From Oscillospiraceae bacterium (GTDB taxonomy: Bacteria > Bacillota > Clostridia > UMGS1810): a DNA stretch of 64,000 bases. The notes under the pieces are model-generated. The model was not told the origin of the DNA. It did no database searches and saw nothing but the letters and a program-made list of their open reading frames with translations. Location of the stretch: positions 1-64,000 of the forward strand of contig SVJZ01000009.1 in assembly GCA_015068705.1 (NCBI GenBank). Reading direction: 5' to 3'. Position numbers and translations under genes: made by a program. This document shows, in pieces, positions 51,364 to 59,300 of the stretch (within the stretch, counting starts at the first letter, position 1; each line of letters starts with the position of its first letter).

Positions 51364-51597
51364 ATGATGCACCTTGGAACGATTAAAAAAGCGGAAAGAA
51401 GCGACGAACTTGTTTTCAGATTGTTTGAAACCCACGGTAGCCGTGCTTGTGCAAAAATAACTACCGCTTTTGAAATTAAAGAGGCATATATCACCGACAT
51501 GCTTGAAAACAAACTGCAGCAAATTGAACTGGTTGACGGACAGATACAGCTTGATTTTAGTCCGTATGAAATTTGCACGATTTTGTTGAAGTATTGA
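51364..51597 (+). pseudogene. C-terminal fragment of a GH38 alpha-mannosidase
   Basis: An open stretch of 77 codons matches, from memory, the end of GH38 alpha-mannosidases: LGTIKKAERSDELVFRLFE, THGSRACAKI, TDMLENKLQQIEL and a final SPYEICTILLKY. Intact enzymes are around 850-1,050 residues, and this tail has no catalytic part. Codons upstream in the same frame do not look like the family. A start with a ribosome site is missing. It is therefore a remnant left after deletion or insertion, lying among mobile-element debris. Confidence 0.75.
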
Positions 51598-51639
51598 AGT
51601 ATATGTGGGTAAACTTTGAGGTGTGAAGTAGTAAAATAA

Positions 51640-51850
51640 AAGCAGGCACATGGAAAATCACTATGTGTCTACTTTTTTGTGTTAAAATAATTGTGGAGGT
51701 GTTCAAGTTGAAAAAATGACAAACAAAAAGAATTTGGACAAAGGAACAAAAGTTATCATTGTTTAAATGTTTTGATAGAAAAGACAAAAGAGCAGAGCTG
51801 CCCAGTCACTTTGCACACAGACCAAGGTAGTGTCTACTTTTACTTGACAA
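51640..51850 (+). mobile_element. Fossil of an IS3-family insertion sequence
   Basis: After GGAGGTGTTCAAG (51695-51707) the sequence reads as a damaged IS3 orfA start: with one base restored and one removed it gives KKMTNKKNWTKEQKLSLF. At 51814-51843 the frame reads HTDQGSVYFY, matching the HSDQGSxY signature around the second catalytic Asp of IS3-family orfB. The 70-odd bases between them replace over a kilobase of transposase. GTGTCTACTTTT occurs both near 51665 and near 51831. It is non-functional and cut off by the next element. Confidence 0.65.
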
Positions 51851-51913
51851 GTTCACTAAGTTGGTGGTTTTAAAGAGGCTTTTGCCGTTGAGAAGATAGA
51901 GCCTTCTCCTGGA

Positions 51914-51939
51914 GTAAACGATGATTAAATGGTATTTTG
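51914..51939 (+). repeat. Direct repeat, right copy
   Basis: Matches 51281-51306 at 23 of 26 positions; it lies inside the IS200-type remnant and abuts the palindromic repeat. Confidence 0.55.
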
Positions 51940-51997
51940 CAGGGGACGGCTTCCCGGTCGTTTCGTATTTTGGGCTATCGAGGACGCCAGCCCCTAC
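51939..51997. repeat. Short palindromic intergenic repeat (MITE-like)
   Basis: The left end GCAGGGGACGGCTTCC and the reverse complement of the right end, GTAGGGGCTGGCGTCC, agree at 12 of 16 positions. The 59-bp unit is GC-rich compared with its flanks and resembles dispersed intergenic palindromes of gut Clostridia. Confidence 0.5.
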
Positions 51998-52210
51998 ATT
52001 TTTAGATTAAATCAATATTTACTAGAGAGGAAACCGTTGGGCAAGATTACAAGTGTTAGATGATTCAGTGGGCTTTCAGTCCAGCCAGCAACAACGGCTT
52101 ATAGCCGCAGAGAAAACTACCGATTTGACCGGTAGTCATGATTGTTTGCCGATGGGGCTGGGTGTACGCAGTTTCAAAAAATCCTTTACAAACAACACTA
52201 ATTCGTGGTA

Positions 52211-52219
52211 TGATATAAT
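52211..52219 (+). promoter_or_regulatory. Extended -10 promoter of nfnAB
   Basis: TGATATAAT matches the extended -10 form; no good -35 box is present at the right distance. It lies 72 bases before the nfnA start and 64 bases after the IS remnant. Confidence 0.55.
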
Positions 52220-52290
52220 GTAAATGTATTGATTGGTTATGTCGGGCAATTTGCCGGCATTTTTGGAATAAGCAGGAGGGGAAGAAAGGC

Positions 52291-53142
52291 ATGTTTGAAA
52301 TAGTACGCAAACGGGAGCTAAATGATGCGGTGAAGCTGATGGAGATTGATGCGCCGCTCATTGCAAAGAAAGCACAACCAGGGCAGTTTATCATTTTGCG
52401 CATAGATGAAAAGGGGGAGAGGATTCCCCTTACCATTGCTGATTTTAACCCCGAGAAGGGAACGGTTACCATCATCTTTCAGGAGGTGGGTGCGACAACC
52501 AAACGCCTGGGGCAGCTCAATGAGGGAGATGCGTTGCTGGATTTTGTGGGGCCGCTTGGCACCGCATCCCATCTGGACGGATACAAAAAAGTTGCGGTAA
52601 TCGGCGGCGGCTTGGGATGTGCCATTGCATATCCGCAGGCAAAAAAACTGCACGTCATGGGTGCGCAGGTGGATAGCATTATCGGTTTCCGGAATCGTGA
52701 TCTTATTATATTGGAAGAAGAAATCAACGCCGTCAGCGACCGGGTGTTTGTTGCCACCGATGATGGTTCGGCAGGGGAGAAGGGCTTTGTGTCGGATGTA
52801 TTGCGCCGGCTGATTGATGAGGGTAATGCATATGATCTGGTGATTGCCATTGGTCCTTTGATGATGATGAAGGTGGTGTGCGATGTTACCAGGGAATACG
52901 GCATCAAAACCATCGTAAGCATGAATCCTGTGATGATAGATGGCACCGGTATGTGTGGCGGTTGCCGTGTGCAGGTGGGTGGAGAAACCAAGTTTGCCTG
53001 TGTGGACGGACCGGATTTTGACGGCCATCTGGTGGATTTTGATGCGGCAATGAGCCGCCAACGGATGTTTCGCCGTGCAGAGCAGGAGGCGGATCACCGC
53101 TGCAGAATCGGGCTCACCCACGGGAAGGACGGAGTGAAATAA
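52291..53142 (+). CDS. nfnA: NADH-dependent ferredoxin:NADP oxidoreductase, small subunit
   Basis: 283 residues; GGAGGGGAAG precedes the ATG. It has the FAD/NAD layout of the dihydroorotate-dehydrogenase electron-transfer family: PGQFIILR, RIPLTIADFN, a nucleotide site at KVAVIGGGLGCAIAYP, and [2Fe-2S] ligands in MCGGCRVQV and FACVDGPDFDGH. NfnA carries the FAD that bifurcates electrons between NAD and ferredoxin in the NfnAB complex (family knowledge). It overlaps nfnB by one base, the usual arrangement. SudB is the alternative name in some lineages. Confidence 0.93.
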   Translation: MFEIVRKRELNDAVKLMEIDAPLIAKKAQPGQFIILRIDEKGERIPLTIADFNPEKGTVTIIFQEVGATTKRLGQLNEGDALLDFVGPLGTASHLDGYKKVAVIGGGLGCAIAYPQAKKLHVMGAQVDSIIGFRNRDLIILEEEINAVSDRVFVATDDGSAGEKGFVSDVLRRLIDEGNAYDLVIAIGPLMMMKVVCDVTREYGIKTIVSMNPVMIDGTGMCGGCRVQVGGETKFACVDGPDFDGHLVDFDAAMSRQRMFRRAEQEADHRCRIGLTHGKDGVK

Positions 53143-54533
53143 TGGCAAATATGTCACCAAATAAAGTAAAAATGAAAGAGCAGGACCCTCAGGTGAGAAA
53201 CCAAAACTTTCTTGAAGTGAGCCTTGGCTATACACCCGAAGAGGCAATGGAAGAAGCACAGCGGTGCTTAAATTGTAAAAACCCCATGTGCGTCAAGGGT
53301 TGCCCGGTCAATGTGCAAATTCCTGATTTCATTGCGAGGATTGTCCAAGGGGATTTTGCAGGTGCGTATCATAAGATTACCGAAACCAATTCCTTCCCTG
53401 CAGTTTGCGGAAGAGTGTGTCCGCAGGAAAACCAGTGTGAGGGAAAGTGTGTTCGTGCCATCAAGGGAGAGAGTGTGGGCATCGGCAGGTTGGAGCGATT
53501 TGCCGCAGACTGGTACCGCGAAAATGGAGATACGCCCAAAGTGGAAATTGCCAAAAAAGGAAAGAAAGCCGCAGTGGTGGGTGCAGGCCCTGCATCCCTT
53601 GCGTGTGCAGGCGATCTGGCAAAGCGTGGCTATGATGTGACGGTTTTTGAGGCATTTCATACCCCCGGCGGTGTGCTGATGTATGGCATTCCGGAATTTC
53701 GCCTGCCCAAGGAAATTGTTCGCAAGGAGATTGAAGGCCTGGAGGCGCTTGGGGTGGAAATTCGCCGTGACATGGTAATCGGCAAGATTTTGTCCATTGA
53801 CGAGCTTCGCGCAGATGGCTATGAAACGGTATTTATTGGCACCGGTGCAGGATTGCCCCGTTTCATGGGAATCGAGGGCGAAAGCCTCAATGGCGTGTAT
53901 AGTGCAAATGAATTTTTGACCCGTATCAACCTGATGAAAGCATATCAGTTTCCCGAATATGATACTCCCATTGAGGTGGGCAGAAATGTTGCAGTGATTG
54001 GCGGCGGAAATGTGGCAATGGATGCCGCACGCAGTGCAAAACGCCTTGGCGCGGAAAATGTGTATATCGTCTACCGCCGTTCGGAGGAGGAAATGCCTGC
54101 CCGATTGGAGGAGGTACACCATGCCAAGGAAGAGGGAATCATCTTCCGTGTATTGGAAAACCCTACCCGCATTTTGGGTGAGGACGGTTGGGTGACCGGT
54201 ATGGAATGTGTAAGCATGGAACTGGGTGAGCCGGATGAATCGGGACGCCGCAGGCCTGTGGAAAAGGCAGGATCGGAGCATGTGTTGGATGTGCAGACGG
54301 TAATTGTGGCGGTGGGACAGTCGCCCAATCCGCTCATCAAAGCAACCACCAAAGACCTGCAAACCCAGAAGTGGGGCGGTATCGTTGCCGATGAAACGGG
54401 TGCCACCAGTATTCCTGGTGTGTATGCAGGAGGCGATGCGGTTACCGGTGCGGCAACGGTAATTCTTGCCATGGGTGCCGGTAAACGGGCAGCCGCTGCA
54501 ATGGATGAATATATGAGCAAAGACCATCAGTAA
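53142..54533 (+). CDS. nfnB: NADH-dependent ferredoxin:NADP oxidoreductase, large subunit
   Basis: 463 residues, GltD-like. The N-terminus has the Cys clusters CLNCKNPMCVKGCPVNV and CGRVCPQENQCEGKC for two [4Fe-4S] centres. An FAD site follows (AVVGAGPASLACAGDLAKRG) and an NADP site (VIGGGNVAMDAARSAKRLG). NfnAB makes NADPH from NADH and reduced ferredoxin (family knowledge). This matches the hydrogenase maturases next door, which also belong to ferredoxin metabolism. The terminator hairpin includes the stop codon in its loop. NADPH-glutamate synthase small subunit is a less likely reading because nfnA precedes it. Confidence 0.93.
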   Translation: MANMSPNKVKMKEQDPQVRNQNFLEVSLGYTPEEAMEEAQRCLNCKNPMCVKGCPVNVQIPDFIARIVQGDFAGAYHKITETNSFPAVCGRVCPQENQCEGKCVRAIKGESVGIGRLERFAADWYRENGDTPKVEIAKKGKKAAVVGAGPASLACAGDLAKRGYDVTVFEAFHTPGGVLMYGIPEFRLPKEIVRKEIEGLEALGVEIRRDMVIGKILSIDELRADGYETVFIGTGAGLPRFMGIEGESLNGVYSANEFLTRINLMKAYQFPEYDTPIEVGRNVAVIGGGNVAMDAARSAKRLGAENVYIVYRRSEEEMPARLEEVHHAKEEGIIFRVLENPTRILGEDGWVTGMECVSMELGEPDESGRRRPVEKAGSEHVLDVQTVIVAVGQSPNPLIKATTKDLQTQKWGGIVADETGATSIPGVYAGGDAVTGAATVILAMGAGKRAAAAMDEYMSKDHQ

Positions 54534-54548
54534 GATGGTCTTTTTCCA
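54519..54548 (+). terminator. Terminator of nfnAB, overlapping the stop codon
   Basis: AAAGACCATC / GATGGTCTTT with loop AGTAA. The nfnB stop TAA (54531-54533) lies in the loop, and a T-run follows. Confidence 0.88.
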
Positions 54549-54550
54549 TA

Positions 54551-54579
54551 TTGACATTTGGGGGAGAGGAAGGTATAAT
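54551..54579 (+). promoter_or_regulatory. Promoter of the hydrogenase-maturation operon
   Basis: Perfect TTGACA (54551-54556), 17-base spacer, TATAAT (54574-54579), placed only 3 bases after the nfnB terminator T-run. A transcript from it has a leader of about 150 bases. Confidence 0.85.
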
Positions 54580-54586
54580 AAAAGTA

Positions 54587-54735
54587 TATCAAACAAATGA
54601 ATATCCCATTTCATTGTACCTGACATGAAGATATGGTGTTTTAACCAATCCGGGTGAAAGGTGACAAACGGAATTTTTTCGTGTGTTTTGTCATGCCTTG
54701 AACCGGCATGGCATTTTTTGTTTTGAAAGGAGGGC
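54587..54735 (+). promoter_or_regulatory. Structured 5' leader with terminator-like hairpin (candidate attenuator or riboswitch)
   Basis: The leader has hairpin A, TGACAAA (54662-54668) / TTTGTCA (54687-54693), and hairpin B, CATGCC (54692-54697) / GGCATG (54705-54710), followed by GCATTTTTTG. Hairpin B looks like an intrinsic terminator 20 bases before the ribosome site. The two hairpins share bases 54692-54693. Conserved-looking purine-rich stretches (CCGGGTGAAAGGTGACAAAC) lie upstream. I do not recognise a known riboswitch class. Confidence 0.5.
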
Positions 54736-54739
54736 GTAA

Positions 54740-54991
54740 ATGGAAACCAGAGTGGCAGTTTTGGGCATTATTGTAGAGGATGTGGATGCGGTGGAACTTC
54801 TCAATGCGGTGTTGCATGATTATGGTCCTTACATCATCGGCAGGATGGGTATCCCTTATCGGGAGAAGGGAATTTATGTAATCAGCATCGCCATTGATGC
54901 GCCGCAGGATACCATTTCTACTCTTTCGGGCAAGATTGGAAAGATTGCAGGAGTAAGTGTAAAAACCGCATATTCCAACGTAATTTCATAA
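54740..54991 (+). CDS. TM1266-family iron-only hydrogenase system regulator
   Basis: 83 residues; AAAGGAGGG precedes the ATG. The small alpha/beta ACT/NikR-C-like fold of the TM1266 family is recognisable (TRVAVLGIIVEDVDAVELLN, then IIGRMGIPYREKGIYVISIA). Members are found beside hydE, hydF and hydG and are proposed to regulate the [FeFe]-hydrogenase system; no DNA-binding domain is present. It begins the operon with hydG and hydF. Confidence 0.87.
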   Translation: METRVAVLGIIVEDVDAVELLNAVLHDYGPYIIGRMGIPYREKGIYVISIAIDAPQDTISTLSGKIGKIAGVSVKTAYSNVIS

Positions 54992-55028
54992 ATGATAAAC
55001 GGGAAAGACCCCGGGAAAGGAAACCGAT

Positions 55029-56477
55029 ATGGCTATATATGATCCGAAATCCAGAAAGGCAGAAGAATTTATCAATGATGGCGAAATCCGCGCAACCCTT
55101 GCGTATGCGGAGGAAAACAAGCGAAATGTAGAGCTGATTGACCAGATTCTCGAAAAAGCACGTCCGCACAAAACCGAAACGGGTGTGGCGTGCAGTGGGC
55201 TGACCCACCGGGAGGCGTTGGTGTTGCTGGCGTGCGATATTCCCGAAAAGGTAGAGGAAATTTATAAAATCGCAGAGGAAATCAAGCTTGCATTTTACGG
55301 AAATCGCATTGTGATGTTTGCACCGCTGTATCTTTCCAACTACTGCGTAAACGGGTGTGTGTATTGCCCGTATCACCACCAGAACAAGCACATTTGTCGC
55401 AAAAAGCTCACCCAGGAAGAGGTGCGACAGGAAGTAATTGCTCTGCAGGATATGGGGCACAAGCGTCTTGCCATCGAGGCAGGGGAGGACCCGGTGAATA
55501 ACCCCATCGAGTATATTCTGGAATGTATCGACACCATCTATTCCATCAAGCATAAAAACGGTGCCATTCGCCGTGTGAATGTGAACATTGCCGCAACCAC
55601 GGTGGAAAATTACCGTAAGCTCAAAGAGGCTGGCATCGGCACCTATATTCTGTTTCAGGAAACCTATCACAAGCAGAGTTATCTGGAATTGCACCCAACC
55701 GGTCCCAAGCACGATTATGATTACCACACCGAGGCAATGGACCGCGCCATGGATGGCGGCATTGACGATGTTGGTCTGGGCGTTTTGTTTGGGTTGGAAC
55801 TGTATAAGTACGAATTTGCAGGGTTAATCATGCACGCAGAGCACTTGGAAGCAGTGCACGGGGTAGGGCCGCACACCATCAGTGTGCCTCGCATCAAGCG
55901 TGCAGACGACATCGACCCGGATGTGTTTGACAATTCCATCCCGGATGATGAATTTGAGAAAATCATTGCCTGCATCCGTTTGGCGGTCCCGTATACCGGC
56001 ATGATTATCTCCACCCGTGAATCGGAAGAGGTACGTGGCAGAGCTTTGAAACGGGGCATTTCGCAAATCAGCGGTGCATCCCGTACCTCGGTGGGCGGTT
56101 ATACCGAAGAAGAACGTCCGCACGACAGTGAGCAGTTTGATGTGTCGGATCAGCGCACCCTTGATGAAGTGGTGCGGTGGTTGATGGAAATGGGACACAT
56201 TCCGTCCTTCTGCACGGCATGTTACCGCGAAGGACGCACGGGCGACCGGTTTATGAGCCTTTGCAAAACGGGGCAGATTATCAATTGCTGTCATCCCAAT
56301 GCGCTCATGACCCTCACCGAATATCTGGTGGATTATGCATCGGAGGAAACACAAAAAGTAGGGTTTGCATTGATTGAACGGGAGTTGGATAAGATTACCA
56401 ATGAAAAGGTAAGGGGGATTGCGGCGAAAAATATTGCCGACATCCGTTCGTCCAACCGGCGCGATTTTCGTTTTTGA
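55029..56477 (+). CDS. hydG: [FeFe]-hydrogenase maturase HydG, radical SAM tyrosine lyase
   Basis: 482 residues, the usual length; GGGAAAGGA precedes the ATG. The radical-SAM [4Fe-4S] motif CxxxCxxC is at Cys106, Cys110 and Cys113 (NYCVNGCVYCPY). The C-terminal Cys group CTACYREGRTGDRFMSLC binds the second, dangler-iron cluster. HydG splits tyrosine into CO, cyanide and p-cresol and builds the Fe(CO)2CN unit of the H-cluster (family knowledge). hydF follows after 24 bases. HydE and the hydrogenase itself are not in the window. Confidence 0.97.
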   Translation: MAIYDPKSRKAEEFINDGEIRATLAYAEENKRNVELIDQILEKARPHKTETGVACSGLTHREALVLLACDIPEKVEEIYKIAEEIKLAFYGNRIVMFAPLYLSNYCVNGCVYCPYHHQNKHICRKKLTQEEVRQEVIALQDMGHKRLAIEAGEDPVNNPIEYILECIDTIYSIKHKNGAIRRVNVNIAATTVENYRKLKEAGIGTYILFQETYHKQSYLELHPTGPKHDYDYHTEAMDRAMDGGIDDVGLGVLFGLELYKYEFAGLIMHAEHLEAVHGVGPHTISVPRIKRADDIDPDVFDNSIPDDEFEKIIACIRLAVPYTGMIISTRESEEVRGRALKRGISQISGASRTSVGGYTEEERPHDSEQFDVSDQRTLDEVVRWLMEMGHIPSFCTACYREGRTGDRFMSLCKTGQIINCCHPNALMTLTEYLVDYASEETQKVGFALIERELDKITNEKVRGIAAKNIADIRSSNRRDFRF

Positions 56478-56501
56478 TGAAAGAGTGAAGGAGGGGAAGG
56501 T

Positions 56502-57707
56502 ATGGGACTCAATCAAACTGCATCGGCAGAGCGGATTCATATTGGTTTTTTCGGTTTGCGCAACGCGGGAAAATCCAGTTTGGTCAATGCCGTGACGGGG
56601 CAGGAAACGGCGGTGGTTTCGCAGGTGAAGGGTACCACCACCGACCCGGTGAAAAAAGCGATGGAGCTGCTCCCGTTGGGACCGGTGGTAATCATTGATA
56701 CGCCCGGTCTGGACGATGAGGGCGATTTGGGACAAAAGCGTGTGGAACGGGCGATAAAAGTGCTCAATTATACCGATATTGCAGTGCTTGTGGTGGATGC
56801 CAAGCGTGGCATGCAAGATGCCGACCGTGCCTTGCTGACGCGTTTGCAGGACAAGAATATTCCCTATGTAATTGCATACAACAAGGCAGATTTGCTGGAA
56901 AACCATCCCCAAAATACGCCGGACAGTGTTTATGTAAGTGCACAGTCGGGGGAGGGGGTGGATGCCCTCAAAGAGATGCTTGGTCGCATTGCAACGGGGA
57001 CGGAAAACCAAAAACGGGTGGTGGCAGATCTATTGAAACCAGGGGATACGGTGGTGCTGGTGGTGCCCATCGATTCTGCCGCTCCCAAGGGAAGGCTCAT
57101 CCTGCCCCAGCAACAGACCATCCGTGATATTTTAGAGGCAGGGGCAACTGCGGTGGTTACCCGTGAAACCGAATTGGCGTGCACCTTAACAAAGCTTTCG
57201 AAAAAGCCCAAGCTGGTGATCACCGACTCGCAAGTGTTTGGCAAGGTGGCAGGCATTGTTCCGGAAGACATTTTGCTCACCTCATTTTCCATCCTGTTTG
57301 CTCGTTACAAGGGCAATCTTGCCGAGGCAGTGCGTGGTGCGGCGCAACTGGACAAGCTGAAGGACGGCGATACGGTGCTCATTTCGGAAGGGTGTACCCA
57401 CCACCGTCAATGCGAGGACATCGGCACGGTAAAACTGCCCGGTTGGGTAGGTGAATACACCGGTAGGAAAATTTCATTTGCGTTCACCTCGGGTGGGGAT
57501 TTTCCGGAGGAAGTATCATCCTATGCATTGGTAATTCATTGTGGCGGATGTATGCTTAATGAACGGGAAATGCTCTACCGCATCCGTCATTGCGGTGATG
57601 GTGGTGTTCCCATCACCAATTATGGAATTGCCATTGCGCATATGAACGGCATTTTGCGGCGTTCGCTGGCACCATTTCCGGTGGTGCAGGCTTTATTGGA
57701 CGAATAA
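56502..57707 (+). CDS. hydF: [FeFe]-hydrogenase H-cluster maturation GTPase HydF
   Basis: 401 residues; GGAGGGGAAGG precedes the ATG. The GTPase domain has P-loop GLRNAGKSS, switch DTPGLDDEGD and NKAD. The C-terminal cluster-binding domain has the ligands in EGCTHHRQCED and HCGGCML. HydF is the scaffold that assembles the 2Fe subcluster made with HydE and HydG and hands it to the hydrogenase (family knowledge). Last gene of the operon; a terminator follows. Confidence 0.96.
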   Translation: MGLNQTASAERIHIGFFGLRNAGKSSLVNAVTGQETAVVSQVKGTTTDPVKKAMELLPLGPVVIIDTPGLDDEGDLGQKRVERAIKVLNYTDIAVLVVDAKRGMQDADRALLTRLQDKNIPYVIAYNKADLLENHPQNTPDSVYVSAQSGEGVDALKEMLGRIATGTENQKRVVADLLKPGDTVVLVVPIDSAAPKGRLILPQQQTIRDILEAGATAVVTRETELACTLTKLSKKPKLVITDSQVFGKVAGIVPEDILLTSFSILFARYKGNLAEAVRGAAQLDKLKDGDTVLISEGCTHHRQCEDIGTVKLPGWVGEYTGRKISFAFTSGGDFPEEVSSYALVIHCGGCMLNEREMLYRIRHCGDGGVPITNYGIAIAHMNGILRRSLAPFPVVQALLDE

Positions 57708-57724
57708 TATATATAATAATGAAG

Positions 57725-57754
57725 AAGTGCGGTTGAAATACCGTGCTTTTTCTT
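57725..57754 (+). terminator. Terminator of the hydrogenase-maturation operon
   Basis: AAGTGCGGT / ACCGTGCTT with two G-T pairs, a 6-base loop and T-rich sequence. Confidence 0.7.
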
Positions 57755-57789
57755 TTTGACAAAAAAATCACAACAAAGCAAAAAAACAC

Positions 57790-57818
57790 TTGACAAGGCG
57801 GAAAGCTTGTTTTATAAT
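57790..57818 (+). promoter_or_regulatory. Promoter of the str operon
   Basis: Perfect TTGACA (57790-57795), 17-base spacer, TATAAT (57813-57818), 78 bases before the first gene. Confidence 0.85.
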
Positions 57819-57895
57819 TGAATAGTATGTGTGGGAGTATGGGCACATATTGGAACGGATAAGATTTGGTTTGGATGAAAGGATGACTTAACCGG

Positions 57896-58138
57896 ATGGA
57901 AATCCCCCGACGAGAGCACGCCGTAGTGGGCGTGCGGCAATCTCTGCGCCTAATTGCGGCAAATGGTGCCGAAAAGGCGTATGTGGCGCGTGATGTTGAC
58001 CCCGCCATCGCACAACCCTTTGTGCAGATGTGCAACGACTATCATGTGGAAATTGAGTATGTGGACAGCAAGAAACACCTCGGCAGGCTCTGCGGCATTG
58101 ATGTGGATGCCTCTGTGGTGGTAATCAAAAAAGGTTGA
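57896..58138 (+). CDS. rplGB: L7Ae-family kink-turn RNA-binding protein
   Basis: 80 residues; AAAGGA lies about 12 bases upstream, a rather long spacing. It matches the YbxF/RplGB type of bacterial L7Ae homologue: REHAVVGVRQSLRLIAANGA, KAYVARDVDPAI, VDSKKHLGRLCGIDV. The family binds kink-turn RNA and may join ribosomes (family knowledge). Its position directly before rpsL is the usual one in Firmicutes, but rpoBC, normally just upstream, is replaced here by hydF. Confidence 0.9.
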   Translation: MEIPRREHAVVGVRQSLRLIAANGAEKAYVARDVDPAIAQPFVQMCNDYHVEIEYVDSKKHLGRLCGIDVDASVVVIKKG

Positions 58139-58194
58139 TATTATGCAGGACATCCTGCTTAATATAAATTTATTCAGTTGGAGGTGAAAAAGAA

Positions 58195-58608
58195 TTGCCT
58201 ACGTTTAACCAGTTAGTCAGAAAGGGAAGACAGACCTCTGTAAAGAAGTCGACGGCTCCCGCACTCCAGGTTGGATTTAACTCCCTGAAGAAGCGGCCTA
58301 CGGCTCAGAATGCTCCGCAAAAGCGTGGTGTTTGCACAGCGGTCAAGACCATGACCCCGAAAAAGCCTAACTCCGCACTCCGTAAGATGGCCAGAGTTCG
58401 TCTTACCAATGGTGTTGAGGTATCGGCATACATTCCGGGCGTTGGTCACAATCTGCAGGAGCACAGTGTCGTGCTGATTCGCGGCGGTAGAATTAAGGAC
58501 CTCCCCGGTGTTAGATACCACATCATCCGTGGTTCTCTGGACGCATCCGGCGTGGCCGACAGAAAGCAGTCGAGAAGTAAGTACGGTGCAAAGCGGCCGA
58601 AGAAGTAA
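58195..58608 (+). CDS. rpsL: Ribosomal protein S12
   Basis: 137 residues, starting at TTG 58195 with GGAGGTGA seven bases upstream. It is the longer Firmicute form, with an insertion before [20 protein letters not shown]. The streptomycin-site lysines are kept (TPKKPNS and [12 protein letters not shown]). S12 lies at the decoding centre of the 30S subunit. Confidence 0.98.
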   Translation: MPTFNQLVRKGRQTSVKKSTAPALQVGFNSLKKRPTAQNAPQKRGVCTAVKTMTPKKPNSALRKMARVRLTNGVEVSAYIPGVGHNLQEHSVVLIRGGRIKDLPGVRYHIIRGSLDASGVADRKQSRSKYGAKRPKK

Positions 58609-58712
58609 TCTTGTTTCGGTTTGTTGGACACTTACCAACGCGTAAGGAGTGCGGCAATACGGAAATTTTATATATAGAATTTGACGTATGCGGCACAAAC
58701 GGGCGGAAGTAA

Positions 58713-59228
<516 letters not shown>

Positions 59229-59300
59229 TCGCGTATATTTGCTCAAGATTGTGCAAATATTGTACCTTGTAATAAACGATTGGAGAAAGGAGGCAATATT

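Larger units (their letters stand above)
51851..52147 (+). mobile_element. IS200/IS605-type remnant lacking a transposase
   Basis: The left part (51858-51887: AAGTTGGTGGTTTTAAAGAG and on) matches the left end of the intact element at 62760-62790. The right part (52062-52147) matches 63389-63475, including the GGGCTTTCAG, AGCCGCAGAG and final ACTACCG...CGGTAGT hairpin followed by CATGATTGT. The two ends are only about 175 bases apart with no transposase left. Several changes are compensatory or G-T tolerant within hairpins. Confidence 0.75.

Noticed and set aside
51716-51763. Small gene after the strong ribosome site GGAGGTG at 51695
   Set aside because: The frame stops after 16 codons, and the sequence is better explained as a frameshifted IS3 orfA start.
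53142-54533. Glutamate synthase small subunit (gltD) for the large flavoprotein
   Set aside because: The gene is coupled to nfnA and no glutamate synthase large subunit is nearby, which fits NfnB better.
54587-54735. Assignment of the hyd leader to a known riboswitch (TPP, SAM, FMN, cobalamin, fluoride, ZTP or Moco)
   Set aside because: None of the conserved core sequences of these classes could be matched to the leader, so only a general structured-leader call is made.
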